64,000 nt of DNA from Monocercomonoides exilis (taxonomy: Eukaryota > Preaxostyla > Oxymonadida > Polymastigidae), in contig LSRY02000005.1 of assembly GCA_001643675.2 (NCBI GenBank), forward strand, positions 250,501 through 314,500, written 5' to 3'. The notes below the pieces were generated by a model, which saw only the letters and a program-made list of their open reading frames with translations, was not told where the DNA came from and made no database searches. Positions 20,067 through 32,800 of this stretch are shown one piece after another. The position numbers were made by a program, and so were the translations under genes. Within the stretch, counting starts at the first letter, position 1. The number at the start of each line of letters is the position of its first letter.

Positions 20067-23000
20067 ATGGCTTGGGCACTTGCTGGAAAACGTTACACAA
20101 AACGCGTATTACTTCGCCCAGGAAAATGGATCTTATCGTCAATTGCTTCTCCATTGGAAGAAGATCTTTTTCTTGAGCAAGGAAGCCATGAGCACATTTC
20201 TCAAGAACATTTTTTATTAATAAAAAATGTACTGTTTAAAATAAATCAGTTGCACTTAAAGGAATACTGGTCAGTATTTTTAGATGATAGAGAGCGATTA
20301 AACGTAATTTCTCCGGTCTACATTGGAAACATGTATGATTTATTGCAACAATGTTTTCCAAATGGATTTTTTGGAATATCGAACACCACAATATCTAAGT
20401 TTTTCCCATCACTATCAAAAACAAATACAATACGTTATCAATTCGAAATATTTCGGCTTGGAATACTTCGTGTTTGCTTGTTTGACATTCTTCAAGCATT
20501 AATATCGACTCGACGGACTCTGGACATATACAGATCTGTTCACCTATCAAAAATCTATTTGGATCAAAACGGTAATTTAAGGTATTCACCAGTAAACCTC
20601 GCAATTCTTCGTGCGATGGCATTATATAAATTTGAACTTCATTCACCTTCATCTCTTCATCTTGATGTAAGCGAAATTGATTCACCTCCAACTCCATCAA
20701 TAGATCAGAAGCGTGCATTTTTACACCTTAGCGCAGAAATTAGTACATCACCATCAAATGCTTTTCGAGCTTTTCAGTCGGGAACCTCATCAGATTGTGT
20801 TGATTCTGAAAGCAAAATCCATAATTTCAAATCGATTGCAAAAGAAAAAATTCTGTCAACGATGGGAATGGTCATTCCACGGCATTTTGTTGATTCAACT
20901 TTTTGTGCAGAATCCAGCGAAGACTACGTGAATGTCCAGGCATTTGGCATAGCCGCTCTTCAAATGGCGTTTGGTACAGAATTTGTGACAAACTGCTTGT
21001 TTCATTATGTAATGCTAGTGATGCAAGAGCCCAAAGAAGAGAAGAAGAAAGAAACAACGAGAAAAGTTGAAAGAAGCGTTGGGTTGAAAAAAGAAAGAGA
21101 AAAAGAAAAAGAAAGTGAATCTGGGAAGAAGGTAATTAGCTTCAGCCCGAATGAAAAATTTAATACAGACTCCTTTGAAGGATGTGCTGAGCCAACCTTC
21201 TGTCCAGTTTTTATATCGCAAACAGGCAGCCATGTGCCCATTCCAACCACTCCACCGAGCAAGAGGAGCGAAAGTTACGATGAAAGACTTGGAGTGAAAA
21301 CTGGCATAGATGCATTTGTTGATGACGATGATGATGATGACCTTGAAGATGTCATTGAAGAAGACTTCTTCGGAGATGAACCAAACTTAACCGAAAAAGC
21401 ATTTGCAAACAAAAAATTGCAAAGCAAAGCTGAAGGAGGGAGAAAGATTGGTCTCTCTTTTACACCTCCGTCTAATTCACTTTCTTCATTTCATCCCTCT
21501 GAAAGCAGTGATGATTACTCAGATGCACACAAGAGCCTGCCGCCCGACTTAAAGAGGCTGTTTTTCCCTGCTGAGCGGACTGCTTCACCCCATTCGCCTC
21601 ATTCTCCTCATTCTCCTCTTTCTCCTCAATTGATGTTTGAGAGCTCCTCTCTCCCATCTTTCACTGAAATGGAGAAGGACAGCGAAGACTTTGCTGTTCC
21701 CATTCCGCCAGATGCCTCACTTAAAGAGCCATATGAACACAACAATGCTCCTTCACAACTGCACACTTCAATAAACGACTCTTCTTCTAGTTCTGCTTCT
21801 TCTGACTCTGCTTCTGCCTCTGCTTCTGGTCCTGGCTCTGAATGGTCTTCACCATCTCTGACATTATCTTCTTTTACTCCGTCTTCTTCTGCATCTTCTG
21901 CGTCTTCTTCACCGCGTTCTTGCTTGCCCTTCCCCTTCCCACAGGAACATTCCGATTCTCGTTTTTCGCTTAGACTCATCCCAACCAATAGCAAACACAG
22001 TTGCCATGTGACCAAACCATCAAACTCGACCTTTCCTCTCTCATCATTTAACACATCCTGCGATTCCCTTGCCAGCGCCTCCACTTCAACAGCCAGCTCT
22101 TCTCACTCAGTCAAAGAGAAGATCTTCAACACAACTTTGTCTGAATTCCTATCAAGCGACTCAGAAGTAAGTGCTTCTTTGGACTTGCCGGCAGAGAAAA
22201 AACAGCTGTTCATTCAGATTGTCAAGGACTTTATGCTGGCTGAGACACCAATTGAACCAAAATACCCGTCTTTTTCAGGAAAAAGCACAAAACAGAAGAA
22301 TATGGATGTGATGGAAATGGGAAGAAACAAGAGAGAAAGGCAAAGTGAAGCGAAAGAGGAGAAGGCGAAGGAGATGAAAGAAGCAACCTCATCTTATCTG
22401 ACCTCATCCACCTCATCTTCTGTTCTTCTGGATTCTTCTTCGAATTCTGCCTCGACTGCTTCATTGGCATCTAATGCGTCTCTTTCATCAGTCGCATCTG
22501 CTCCTCTTGTTTCAAACACCTCCAACACACTCGCCCCTTCTGCCTCTTCTGACGCCATCTGCTTCGATCTTCCATTTCCTATTTATCCTTCCTCTCCTTC
22601 CTCTTCCTCTTCTTCCTCTTCTTCCACCTCTCCTTCTCATCCCCCTTCCTCAAAATCACACACCACCAGCCCTTTCTTCTCCCTCCCCAGTTCCAAGCCG
22701 AAGAGCAGCCCAGCAAGCACCTCGCCCACTTTCCTCTCTGGACTCCCTCGTTCCACTGCCCATCTGTTTGTGTCTCTCATCGAATTCTGCCTGTCTGTCA
22801 CACCAAACACAAAGAACCCTCTTCAGACACTTTACGAACACCCCTTTTTTGACTACGTGAGACCGCTGCAGAACAGCCAGAAGAAAGAGGAAGAAGAAGA
22901 AATGGCAGAAGAAGAGAATGAGAAGGAGCAGAGAGAGAAAGAGGAGCAAGTCTTGGAAGCTCAGCAGATTGCAGCAAAAGAAGATAAGCCTTCAGCAGCT

Positions 23001-26000
23001 TCTGCTTCTGAACAATCAGGTTCTGTTGATTCTTCCAATAAGAATGGAATTTTTGACTCAAATGTGGCTGAGCATTCATCACAAGAAGAAGCAAAAGAAG
23101 GGAAAACAGCTGCAAACAACAACATCTCCACAAAGAGCAGCGAAGAAGGAAATGCCAATGATTCAACCAATGCTCCGTCATCAGAACATCCACATGATTT
23201 ATCATCTAACATTTTGAAGTCGTCTTCTGCATCATCTCATCCAGAAAGCAACGAAGCTCAATCAAAAAAATCAGCTTTGTCTCCAACACTCACACAAACA
23301 ACACTTCGTCCTTCACCTTTGTTATTCCCTCATCAGGATGAATCGACAATAAACACATCATCTTCCTCTTCCTCTTCCTCTTCTTCTTCTTCTTCCTCCT
23401 CTTTTTCTTCCTCTCATTCTTCTTCCACAGGCATCCAATTCTTCGCATACACCCCCGACGAGATCAGCTCCTACCGCCGCTTCCTCGTCTCTGTCTGCAC
23501 CTCCCTCTACGAAAACCCTTCTTCTGACATCGTCTTCTCCATCTCTCCTTCTCCCTCTGTTTCCTACGCCTCTGGCTACAACCCAGCCTCTCCTCTTTCT
23601 CCGCTCTCACAAGAAGAAAACACCCTTCTCCATTCTCCCACACCTCTGATGCAGATGATTGAGCCTTCTTCTGCTTGCTACCAGCCAAATGATCGCTCGT
23701 TATGCGCCTCTCCTTTCATGACAATTGATAGCTGCTTCGATGATATGTCTTCTTCTTCCTCTTCCATCTCCTCCTCCTCCTCCTCCTCCTCCTCATCATC
23801 ATCATCTTCTTCTTTATCTTCTTCTTCTATTTCTTCCTCCTCTTCTGAATATGCTGTCAAATGGCATCACAATGAAATGGGATTTAGCCATCTTGTTCCG
23901 CCAAATGAAAGTGAGCAGCAGATGAAGGACGAATGGAGTAGAAAATACGAAGAAGAAGAAGAAGAAGAGAGAGAAAGGAACATAAACATGAAAAGAACTG
24001 ACGGAGCACATGGGAATTATGAAGAGCCAGATATGATTGGAAACAAGAATGAGGTGAGACAAGGAAGAAGGAGGAGAGGAAGAAGAGAAAACAGAGAAGC
24101 AGAGCAGTTTGTGAATGGAAGAGCATTCGGAGAAGGAGGTGAAAGAGGCGATGAATGCAACTTTGGATTTGACGAAGAGGAAGAGGAAGAAGAAGACGAA
24201 GAAGACGAAGAAGAAATGGAAGCTAACCACAAAACAGATGGCTCTTCATCAGAAGGAAGTTTCATGAACAATGAACAATATTCTCTGAGCTATGGAAATC
24301 TGCCTGTAAAGTCTTTGCAACAAGAACAGACATCAATTGAAGCAGGAACAACAATAACCTCTTCTTCTTCTTCTTCTTCAAATGGTGTGGAGTTGGCAGT
24401 TGATTCATTGTCCACCTCTTCTGCTTCTTCTGCCTCAAATGAACATATTCTCAATCATTCAACAATTGCCATTCAGACAAATGAAGATGATACAAACAAC
24501 AACAATATGAGTATTAATAACGCCATCAGCATCGCTTCAGAAATATCTCTTGCAAAGTCAACACTCATCGATGGTTCAACTGGGAATGCATGTTGTGACA
24601 TACAAACACAGACAGAAGAAAATGAAGGAGATTTATTGCCATCTGAATCAATAGCATCATCTTCTTCTGCTTCTGCTTCTTCTTCTTCAAATGCGTCTAA
24701 TATGGAACACTCGAATGAGTTAACAGCAAACAATGAAATTGAAGAAGGCTCTTTGAAAGATGCCTCAACAGACACAGCAATCGAAAACAATCTGAAACCC
24801 ATTGACAAATTTGGCAATTCTTCTGATTCATATGCAGTTGTCAAGGCCACTTCCCCTCTCCCATATGCTATCACTTCTTCTTCTTCCTCCTCTTCCATTC
24901 CTTCTGTTTCCACCTCTCCCTCTCTCTCTCTAAGCAATCCATACTCTCTTGTCTCACAAGGAATGGGCGTATTTGGCGCTTCCCACGATCTCCCCCACTT
25001 CGGCCACATTCCTCCCTTCCTCTCTTCCTCTGCCATTCCTTCTCCTCTCTCCTTAGCCTCCCCCACCCCCTCTCTCATCTCCCCACTCAACGCCCTCTCC
25101 CCCAGCCCTTTCTCTCCATACGCCGACGAGGTCTTTCTTCCCATGCAGCTGCGTCCAAAATACAAAGGGTATGTTCACTTGCACGATGAGAACTTTGCAT
25201 TAGGCATGTTCCAGCACACTGAGCAGAGGCCTGTCTCTGTTGACTCCTATTCACGGCGCCTGCACTTCGACACAGAGAGGGCGTGTGTGCTGGGCGTGTG
25301 CGTGATGGACAAGAAGGCATCGTCGAAGCCGATGCAAGAGATATTGAAGCGCATACAGGAGCATGGAGACATACAAATTGTTCACTTTGGAGAAGAAGTG
25401 ATCAAATACAGACCAATCACTGAGTGGCCCTTCTGTGATATTCTGCTCTCTTTCTATTCAACAGGATTCCCCATTGACAAAGCCATTGAATATGTGAAGC
25501 TGCGCAACCCGTTCCAGATCAACGACTTGATTGGGCAGCTGGACTTGTTCTACAGAGACAAGATTTATGAGCGCCTAGTCCAGCACAACATCCCTGTCCC
25601 TCGCTACAGTGTTGTCTACAGAGACTCCCGTGGCTACGTCAATCCTCGTTGCCGTGTGGTGGAATACCCTGACCACATCACCATCGGCAATAAAGTGATC
25701 AAAAAGCCCTTTGTGGAGAAGCCGTTGAATGCAGAAGACCACAACGTGTGGCTCTTCTACCACCCTGACCAAGGCGGCGGGGTGAGGAAGCTGTTCCGCA
25801 AGACAGACAACAAGTCCAGCGAGTACGACCCAACCATCAGCCACATCCGCACTGACCAGTCGTATTTGTACGAAGAGTTCATCCCAGTCGACGGCTCGAT
25901 GGATGTGAAGGTGTATGCTGTGCTGCCTGATTATGTGCACTGCGAGCTGCGGAAGACACCCACGCTGGACGGCATTGTCGAAAGAGACAGCAGACAGAAG

Positions 26001-26768
26001 GAGATCCGAAGGGTGACACAGGCGACAGACGAAGAAAGGCACTATGCTCAGATCATCGGAAAGATCTTCAAGCAGCGAGTGTGTGGATTTGACTACCTGC
26101 GCCGCACGAAAGACGGGAAGACGCAGACATATGTGTGTGACGTGAATGGCTGGTCGTTTGTGAAAGGTGACCAAAACTATTACGAAGGTGTGGCACGAAT
26201 CCTGCGCAACCTGATGCTCCAGGCGAAAGCGAGGCTGAAGGGCATCAAGCAGCAGCCCCTCTCTGCCAAGGACAAACAAGGCGCTGTGCTTAGACACGTG
26301 ATTGGGGTGGTGAAGAGCGGAGAGAACGAGCCAAAGCAGAAAGTGAAGGTGCTGCTCAGCTCAGAGCGTTTTCCGCGGTTGATTGAGTGGTTCAGCCAGG
26401 TGGAGGAGAGGAAGAGGCTGATGAAGCAGGCAACGTCTGTTTCTGCACTTCCACTGAGCGATGGAAACTTGGCTGGAAACAGCGGAATGGGTTCTACTGC
26501 TTCTGTTCCATCTGGTTTGGCTTCTCTCCCTTCTTCTCCTCCTCCACCTCCTTCTCTGTCTTCGCTCTCTTTATCTTCTGCCTCTTCGTCTGCTGCTGCT
26601 TCTCCTGCTGCAAATGGAGAGGCAACAAGAGCTGTTGATGCTCCTTCTTCTTCTTCTTCTTCTCTTCCTCAATCATCTTCTACTCCTCTTCAACCAAACA
26701 TGCTCCTTCCTGCTTCTACAGTACCACAATCTTCGGGTGACATCCCAATCCCAATCAACATTTCATCA

Positions 26769-26800
<32 letters not shown>

Positions 26801-29800
26801 CTCTTCTTCCAACTCATCAAACATGTCATCAATCTTTGCACATCCCATTGCTTGTTCAGCACCTTCTCCTTCGTTCATCTCTTCTGCCTCTTCTCAAAAT
26901 CTGTTTGCTGGCAATTCTTATTCCATGGGTATCAACTCATCCACTGCTGGCATCCTTACAACAGCTGCTGTCAACCAAACAGCAACACCATCAAATGCTT
27001 CTTCCTCTTCCTCTTTTCCTCCTCCTTCCTCTTCCTCCTCCTTCCACAACACCCAGTGCATCTTCGCCTCCATCAAAAACGAGCCTCGTCTATTCAATGA
27101 GTTCCTATCAATCATCAAAGAAGAATTCACAAAGATGCAACACGACATCCGGTGTGAGTCGAGAAACAGAAGCAGATCGAGAGAAAGAGAAAGAGACCAA
27201 AAGAGAACAAGAACAAAGAAAGTGCATTCGATGCCTGGTGCTGTGAACTCACCCAATGGAGCATCATCATCATCATCATCATCTGCTTCTTCATCAGCTG
27301 CAGCACCACTTCCAACAACAGCATCTTCTTCTTCTTCTTCTACCTCTTCCTCCATCCACCCCTCCTCCACCTTCTCCTCTTTCTCCTCAGCCTACCAGGA
27401 GTCGCTCGTTGTCGACGACGACTTCGAAGACGAGCAAGCTGAGCAGCTACATTTCCGTGTGATGGATGTGTCGCAGACAGAGGTGGATGTAATGGATGCT
27501 GTGAGTGCCATCATCACTGTCGTCGAAATGGGACGAAGAGGCCTCAAACTCGAGGCAAGAACGGCTGATGTGTCACCAGAGGGACATCTGAGAGGGCTGT
27601 ATGACGAGCCAGAGACAACAAGATTAAGCAAGATTGAGAAAAAGGATGAGATAGAATCGTCGTTTGCTTCGAATGGGAAGAATGAGAGTACTCAAGGAAA
27701 TGCTGTGAGTTCATTGTCTTCTTCTGTATCAACTCCATCTGCTGCAACCCTCTTTGCCCCCTCAGCCACCCCCATACCCACCATGCCGTCTTCTCTCTAT
27801 CCTCCTTCCACCTCCACCTCCATCCCCAACCCTTCTTCTTCTTCTTCTTCTCTCTCTTCTGCCCTTCCTTCTTCCCAGTCCATTGCTCATCATCGCTCCA
27901 ACTCTTCCTTCTCTGACAAAGACAACTTCTACAGCAGCAGCTCTGATATACACTACATCGTACTCTCCTGTCGATGGGGTGGTATTTTGAGCCATGCTGG
28001 CTTCAGAACATCGCAATCACTCGGAATTCTATTCAGAAACTTCATCCTAGGAAGAACAGACAGCTCGACTTCGGCTTCTTCCTCTTCGTCATCCTCCTCT
28101 CCTTCCTCCTCTGCTTCCTCCTCTGCTTCCTCCTCTTCTTCTGCTTCTTCATCCTCTTCTCGTTTACCAAATACTCCATCCTCCTCTTCCTCTTCTTCTT
28201 CCTCCTCTGCCTCCTCTGCCTCTTCTTCTGTCTCTGCCACCGAACTCGGCCTCGGCAGCTGGGGTGAAACTGGCAGACAGTTCCTCTCCTCCACCAAAGT
28301 GCACTCATCAACGAAGAGAAGAGCACAAGCGTCTGCCGTCGGCTTCACCGAAGCCTTTCTCACAGGCGAGTATCTTCCTGAGCCTCCTCTAAGCTGCTTT
28401 GCAAACCCATCCAAGTTGAAGTCTAAAGTGTCTGCACAGACAGTCAGCTCATTGACCATCAACAGCAGCCTCACCCACACCGAAGAGCACGAGAACGCAC
28501 GCATCCGACTGTGGGACATGAAGAACAAGCTGAAGAACGTGCTTATTGTGAACAGGGAATATGGATATGAGCCTGAAGATTACGACAACCCCATCATCGC
28601 CACGTTGCTGTCATCTGGGCTGAAGAAGCTGGGGAATCCACACACACGTCTGATGGCTATTCAGAAGGAGCTGTGGAAGTTCATATCATTTCTGGAAATC
28701 ATCGACAAGAAGCAGAGTTTGGAGAAGATCCGCTCACAGCTGTCAATCGCTGCTGCTGCTTCTGCTGCTTCTGCTTCTTCCTCTGCCAACCCTTCTCTTG
28801 TGCTCAACAGTGCTGCCCAGGTGCTGCCAGCGAATGTGAGTGGGATGAAGAGTGTGGGTTCGATGAGCACACTAAGCGCATTGAATGTGCCCAGCCCGTC
28901 TCTTTCTGCTCCATTTGGTTTGTCCTCTAACAACAACTCACCAACTTCAGTCAACTCGAATCAGTCTTTCTCTGCTTTCCCATCGAGCAATACTGCTGCT
29001 ACTGCTTCATTGCCTTCTTCTTCTTCTTCTTCATTATCCTCCTCTTCCTCTCAAACTGTTCTTGAACCTCTTTTGCCCCGTCAGCATATTTCTCGCTCTT
29101 CCTCCTCTCATGTGCTTCCTCCTCTTTCTCCCCAGCAGAATCAGCCCCTTCCTTTCTATCAGACTGCCCCTGACTCTTCCTTCATGTCCAACACACAACT
29201 CTATTCGCCTCGTCAAACCGCTCCACAAAAGGTATTTCCTTCAGCAACAACATCTTCCTCTTCCTCTTCCTCTTCCTCTCCATCTTCAGCTATATCAGCT
29301 GCATCTCTTTCACACACCCCTCCTTCAACCAAACCTCCTCTTCCATCTCAGCCACTCCACACACCAACACCCGCCTCTCTCCACCCAGTCGATGTTAAAC
29401 AGGCTTCTTCTGTCTTTCTGCCACCTTCTCAACAGTCTGCTCTTCAATTACAACTACAGAAACAGCTGTCTCCATCTGTTCCTCCATTAAATCTATCATC
29501 TGTTGCTTCTTTATCAGCTCCTTCTTCTGCTCCAACATCTGCCTCTTCCCCCTCATCCTCCACAACCTCCCCTCCATTCAACCTGTCTGAAGTTGCATCT
29601 TCTCTCACTTCTCCTCTCAATTCACCCGCCTTCACCAACTTCATCATCTCCCCTTCAAACACAAAAGCTCCTTCTCATCGAGCCACTTCTCCTCCTGACA
29701 GCTACTCAAACATCTCTCCCATTCAGTCGCCTCTCCCTCTCGCTGGCTTTCCTCCCATCTCTTCCTTATCCATCCCTCAGCCTGTTCTTCCTCAGGCTCC

Positions 29801-32800
29801 TTCTTCTTCCTCCGCTGCCTCCAAAAAAACAGGTGGTTTGTCTTCTTCCTCTTCTGCTACTTCTTCTTCTGCCTCTTCAAATGTAACAATGCCTTCTCCT
29901 TCTTCTTTGTCTCCTTCGTCTTCTTCCTCTTCCTCTCCTTCCTCTCTTCCTCTCTCTCCCACAATGTTCAAGCCCCTCTGCTCCTCCACAGCTCAACCCC
30001 CTCTCCTTCCTTCCTCTTCAGTCTCCTCTGCCATCTACTCCACAGGCAGCAACATCTCCCTCTCTTCCCCATCACCTTCTCAACAACGGTCAGATAGCAC
30101 AGCAAGCGATGCTTCCCTCTCAACCATCAGAAAAGTGTCCTCTTCTCCTTCCATCCACTCCTGCGACTTGTCTGAACGCCATTCGAATCCTCCGCCTACG
30201 CTGCTGCCAGCCACACGCAGCAGAAGAGGCTCAGTCAGCACAGGCACACAGACAGGCAACGAAACAGCTCGGTCTGCCTCAAAAGCAGCTGCTTTTGCGA
30301 ATGCCCCATCTGCCACATCACCCGCTGTGCAGATGAAGAACAATCAACAAACAACAACTTCTGTGAATGCATCGACGCCAACCACAAAAGATATCCACAC
30401 ACCCCATCAACTAACCCCACCTCACATCGAGTCCTCCTCTGGTGCTTTGCACACATCTCCCATTTCTTCTGTCTCTTCATTCTCTTCTTTCAACGCTGCT
30501 CAGCCAGATTCTTATTCTGACCTCGATGCTTCCTCTGCTGCCCCACCGCTCATTCCACCTCTGTCTCCTCTCTCTTTCGCCCCGAAACAAGAAGAGCACA
30601 TTTCTCCACCAGACAACTTCAGCAGATCTCGTTCGCCTCTCGTTTGCCCAGGGCCAACCACTCCTTCTCCATCACCCACTCCCAATTCACTCACTGTCAG
30701 CTCATCCTCTGCGCCTTCCCCTTCACCCCCTCAGTCACACACAGCCTCCACAATCACACAAGGAACTGCTCCTTCTCTTCAGCCATCTGCATCTACCGCT
30801 ACACTCACAAATGCCCCTTCTTCGGCTGCCCCGTCTTCCGTTAGCCAGCTCAGCCACACATTCGAAGGCTGTGGAGGAGAATCTCTCTCTCTCATCAGAC
30901 AGCGCTGGACACGACTGGCTCAGTCGCTCAAACACGAAAATGGTGAGTGGAACACAGCAACCATCCTGCCCATCTACCACAATCTGAAGTGGGACATCAC
31001 ACACAACCCAGCACTTGCACACAAACTATCTCCACTCTACAGAGCAGTGGCGCCTGTTGCCCAGTTCATCATCCCGTTGGAGTTTGGCATCCTCCGCAGG
31101 CATCGCGTGCTGATCTCATCCAACTTTGCTGGCCATCTCGTGAAGCACATCGTCGACACCCTCTCAGAAGTCGAGAAAGAGCAGAATTCTCCTCCAAAGG
31201 CAGAGTTTATCGTGACTGACGAATCTTCCCTGATCGGACTGGTTGACCAGATCCTTCTATCCTCTCTGCCTGGCCTGCATGTTGAGTCCCTCGTCACATT
31301 GGGTGAGCTGAACTATTCATCGTATGCTCTCTTCAAGATCTACTCGAATTCAAAGGGAAAGACATGGTGTGAGGTTTCTGTCTCCACCGGTGTGAGCGAC
31401 AACCCCTTCCAGCTGGTGGGTCCCTCGCACTGTCTGCCCCTCAACCAGCCCATCACCATCCACGAGTGCATCCGCCCTGCCGACGCCAGAGACCACTTCA
31501 TCGGCAAGAACGCCCAGTCTCCCAGGAAGGAGACGCTGAAGGGAATCGTCGCCGTCTTCAGACACGGCGACAGAAAACCAAAGCAGAAGATGAAGCTGAC
31601 GGTGACTGATGAAAAGCTCCTGGAGTTCTTCTTCCCCTGCAACGACCTCAAAAACCTGAACTTGACTGTTGATTCGCTGCAGAAGTGGCAAATCTTGTCT
31701 TCGTCATCGTATGACAAGAAGCAGTTTATGAAGCTGATCTCGAGTTCTCCTCCTTCTACCACAGCATCATCTGCCTCTTCACCTAATGATTCGAACAGTG
31801 ATAGAGAGAAAGACAGCAACGCAGCTTCATCATCTTCATCATCATCATCTTCTTCTTCTTCTTCTTCTGGAAGTGGAAAAGCACCACAAAATCTGTCTCC
31901 AACAAGTTCTCCTGTTCCTCCATTTATTCCACCAGGTTCTAACACAAGTTCAAACTCAACCACAAATTCAGCAAATCTTTCTACAAATGGAAGCCCTGGC
32001 AGTCTATCTGACAGCGAGCGGGCTCGGTTGAAGTGGCCGGATCCGATTCTGCTGAAACAGGAATACTCTGCCGAGCAGTTTGATGCGCTGGTGAATCTTC
32101 TTGTGCAGATCATCCACTCCATGCACAAAGAAGGCACCATCTCCGACAGACCCAATTTGACCCTCAAGCAGAAGCAGTCGAGCGGCTACGAAGGTTTTCT
32201 CAACCTGCACGCTGTGCTCTCAAAGAACTACGCCGGCACGAAAGTGCAGATCAAACCAATCAAAGTGGAGATACGCACTATTCGCGTGCCAAACCCACGC
32301 AGGCAGCTGTGGAGGCACACACACCACCCTCACAGATCAATGATGAAATCACCCTTCCACCTGCGAACACGAAGCGTGCAGTTCGGAAGCGCCCAGCAGA
32401 CTGACCAGAAGTCAGCGCACTTCATCCACCCGTCTCCGCTCATGATGTCAGAGGACTCAGCACTTTCTTCAGCCACGTTTCCTTCTTTGAGCGGATCAGC
32501 ATCACAGACAGGCGATGCTGTTCATCTCTCTTCGTCTCCGTCGGGTGCAAACGATCGCCTATCGCCTTTGCACCACATTTCTCCTACTCCACACAGTGGC
32601 TCTTCTTCGCCTTCCCCTTATTCCCATTCTTCATATCACAGTTCTTCCTCTTCTTCCTCTTCTTCACCTCATCCAGACAATCCTCTTCCACATCGCTATT
32701 CTCGCCGCACAAGCAGCTCATCCATTGGCCTTTCTCAATCCTCATCTCATTCCTCCTCCACTTCGCCCACAGGAGAAAGCGACTTCATCGAAAAGCACAT

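Noticed and set aside
26461-27246. Leu/His-rich frames inside the Vip1-like gene
   Set aside because: They are +1 readings of poly-Ser tracts and carry no conserved motif.
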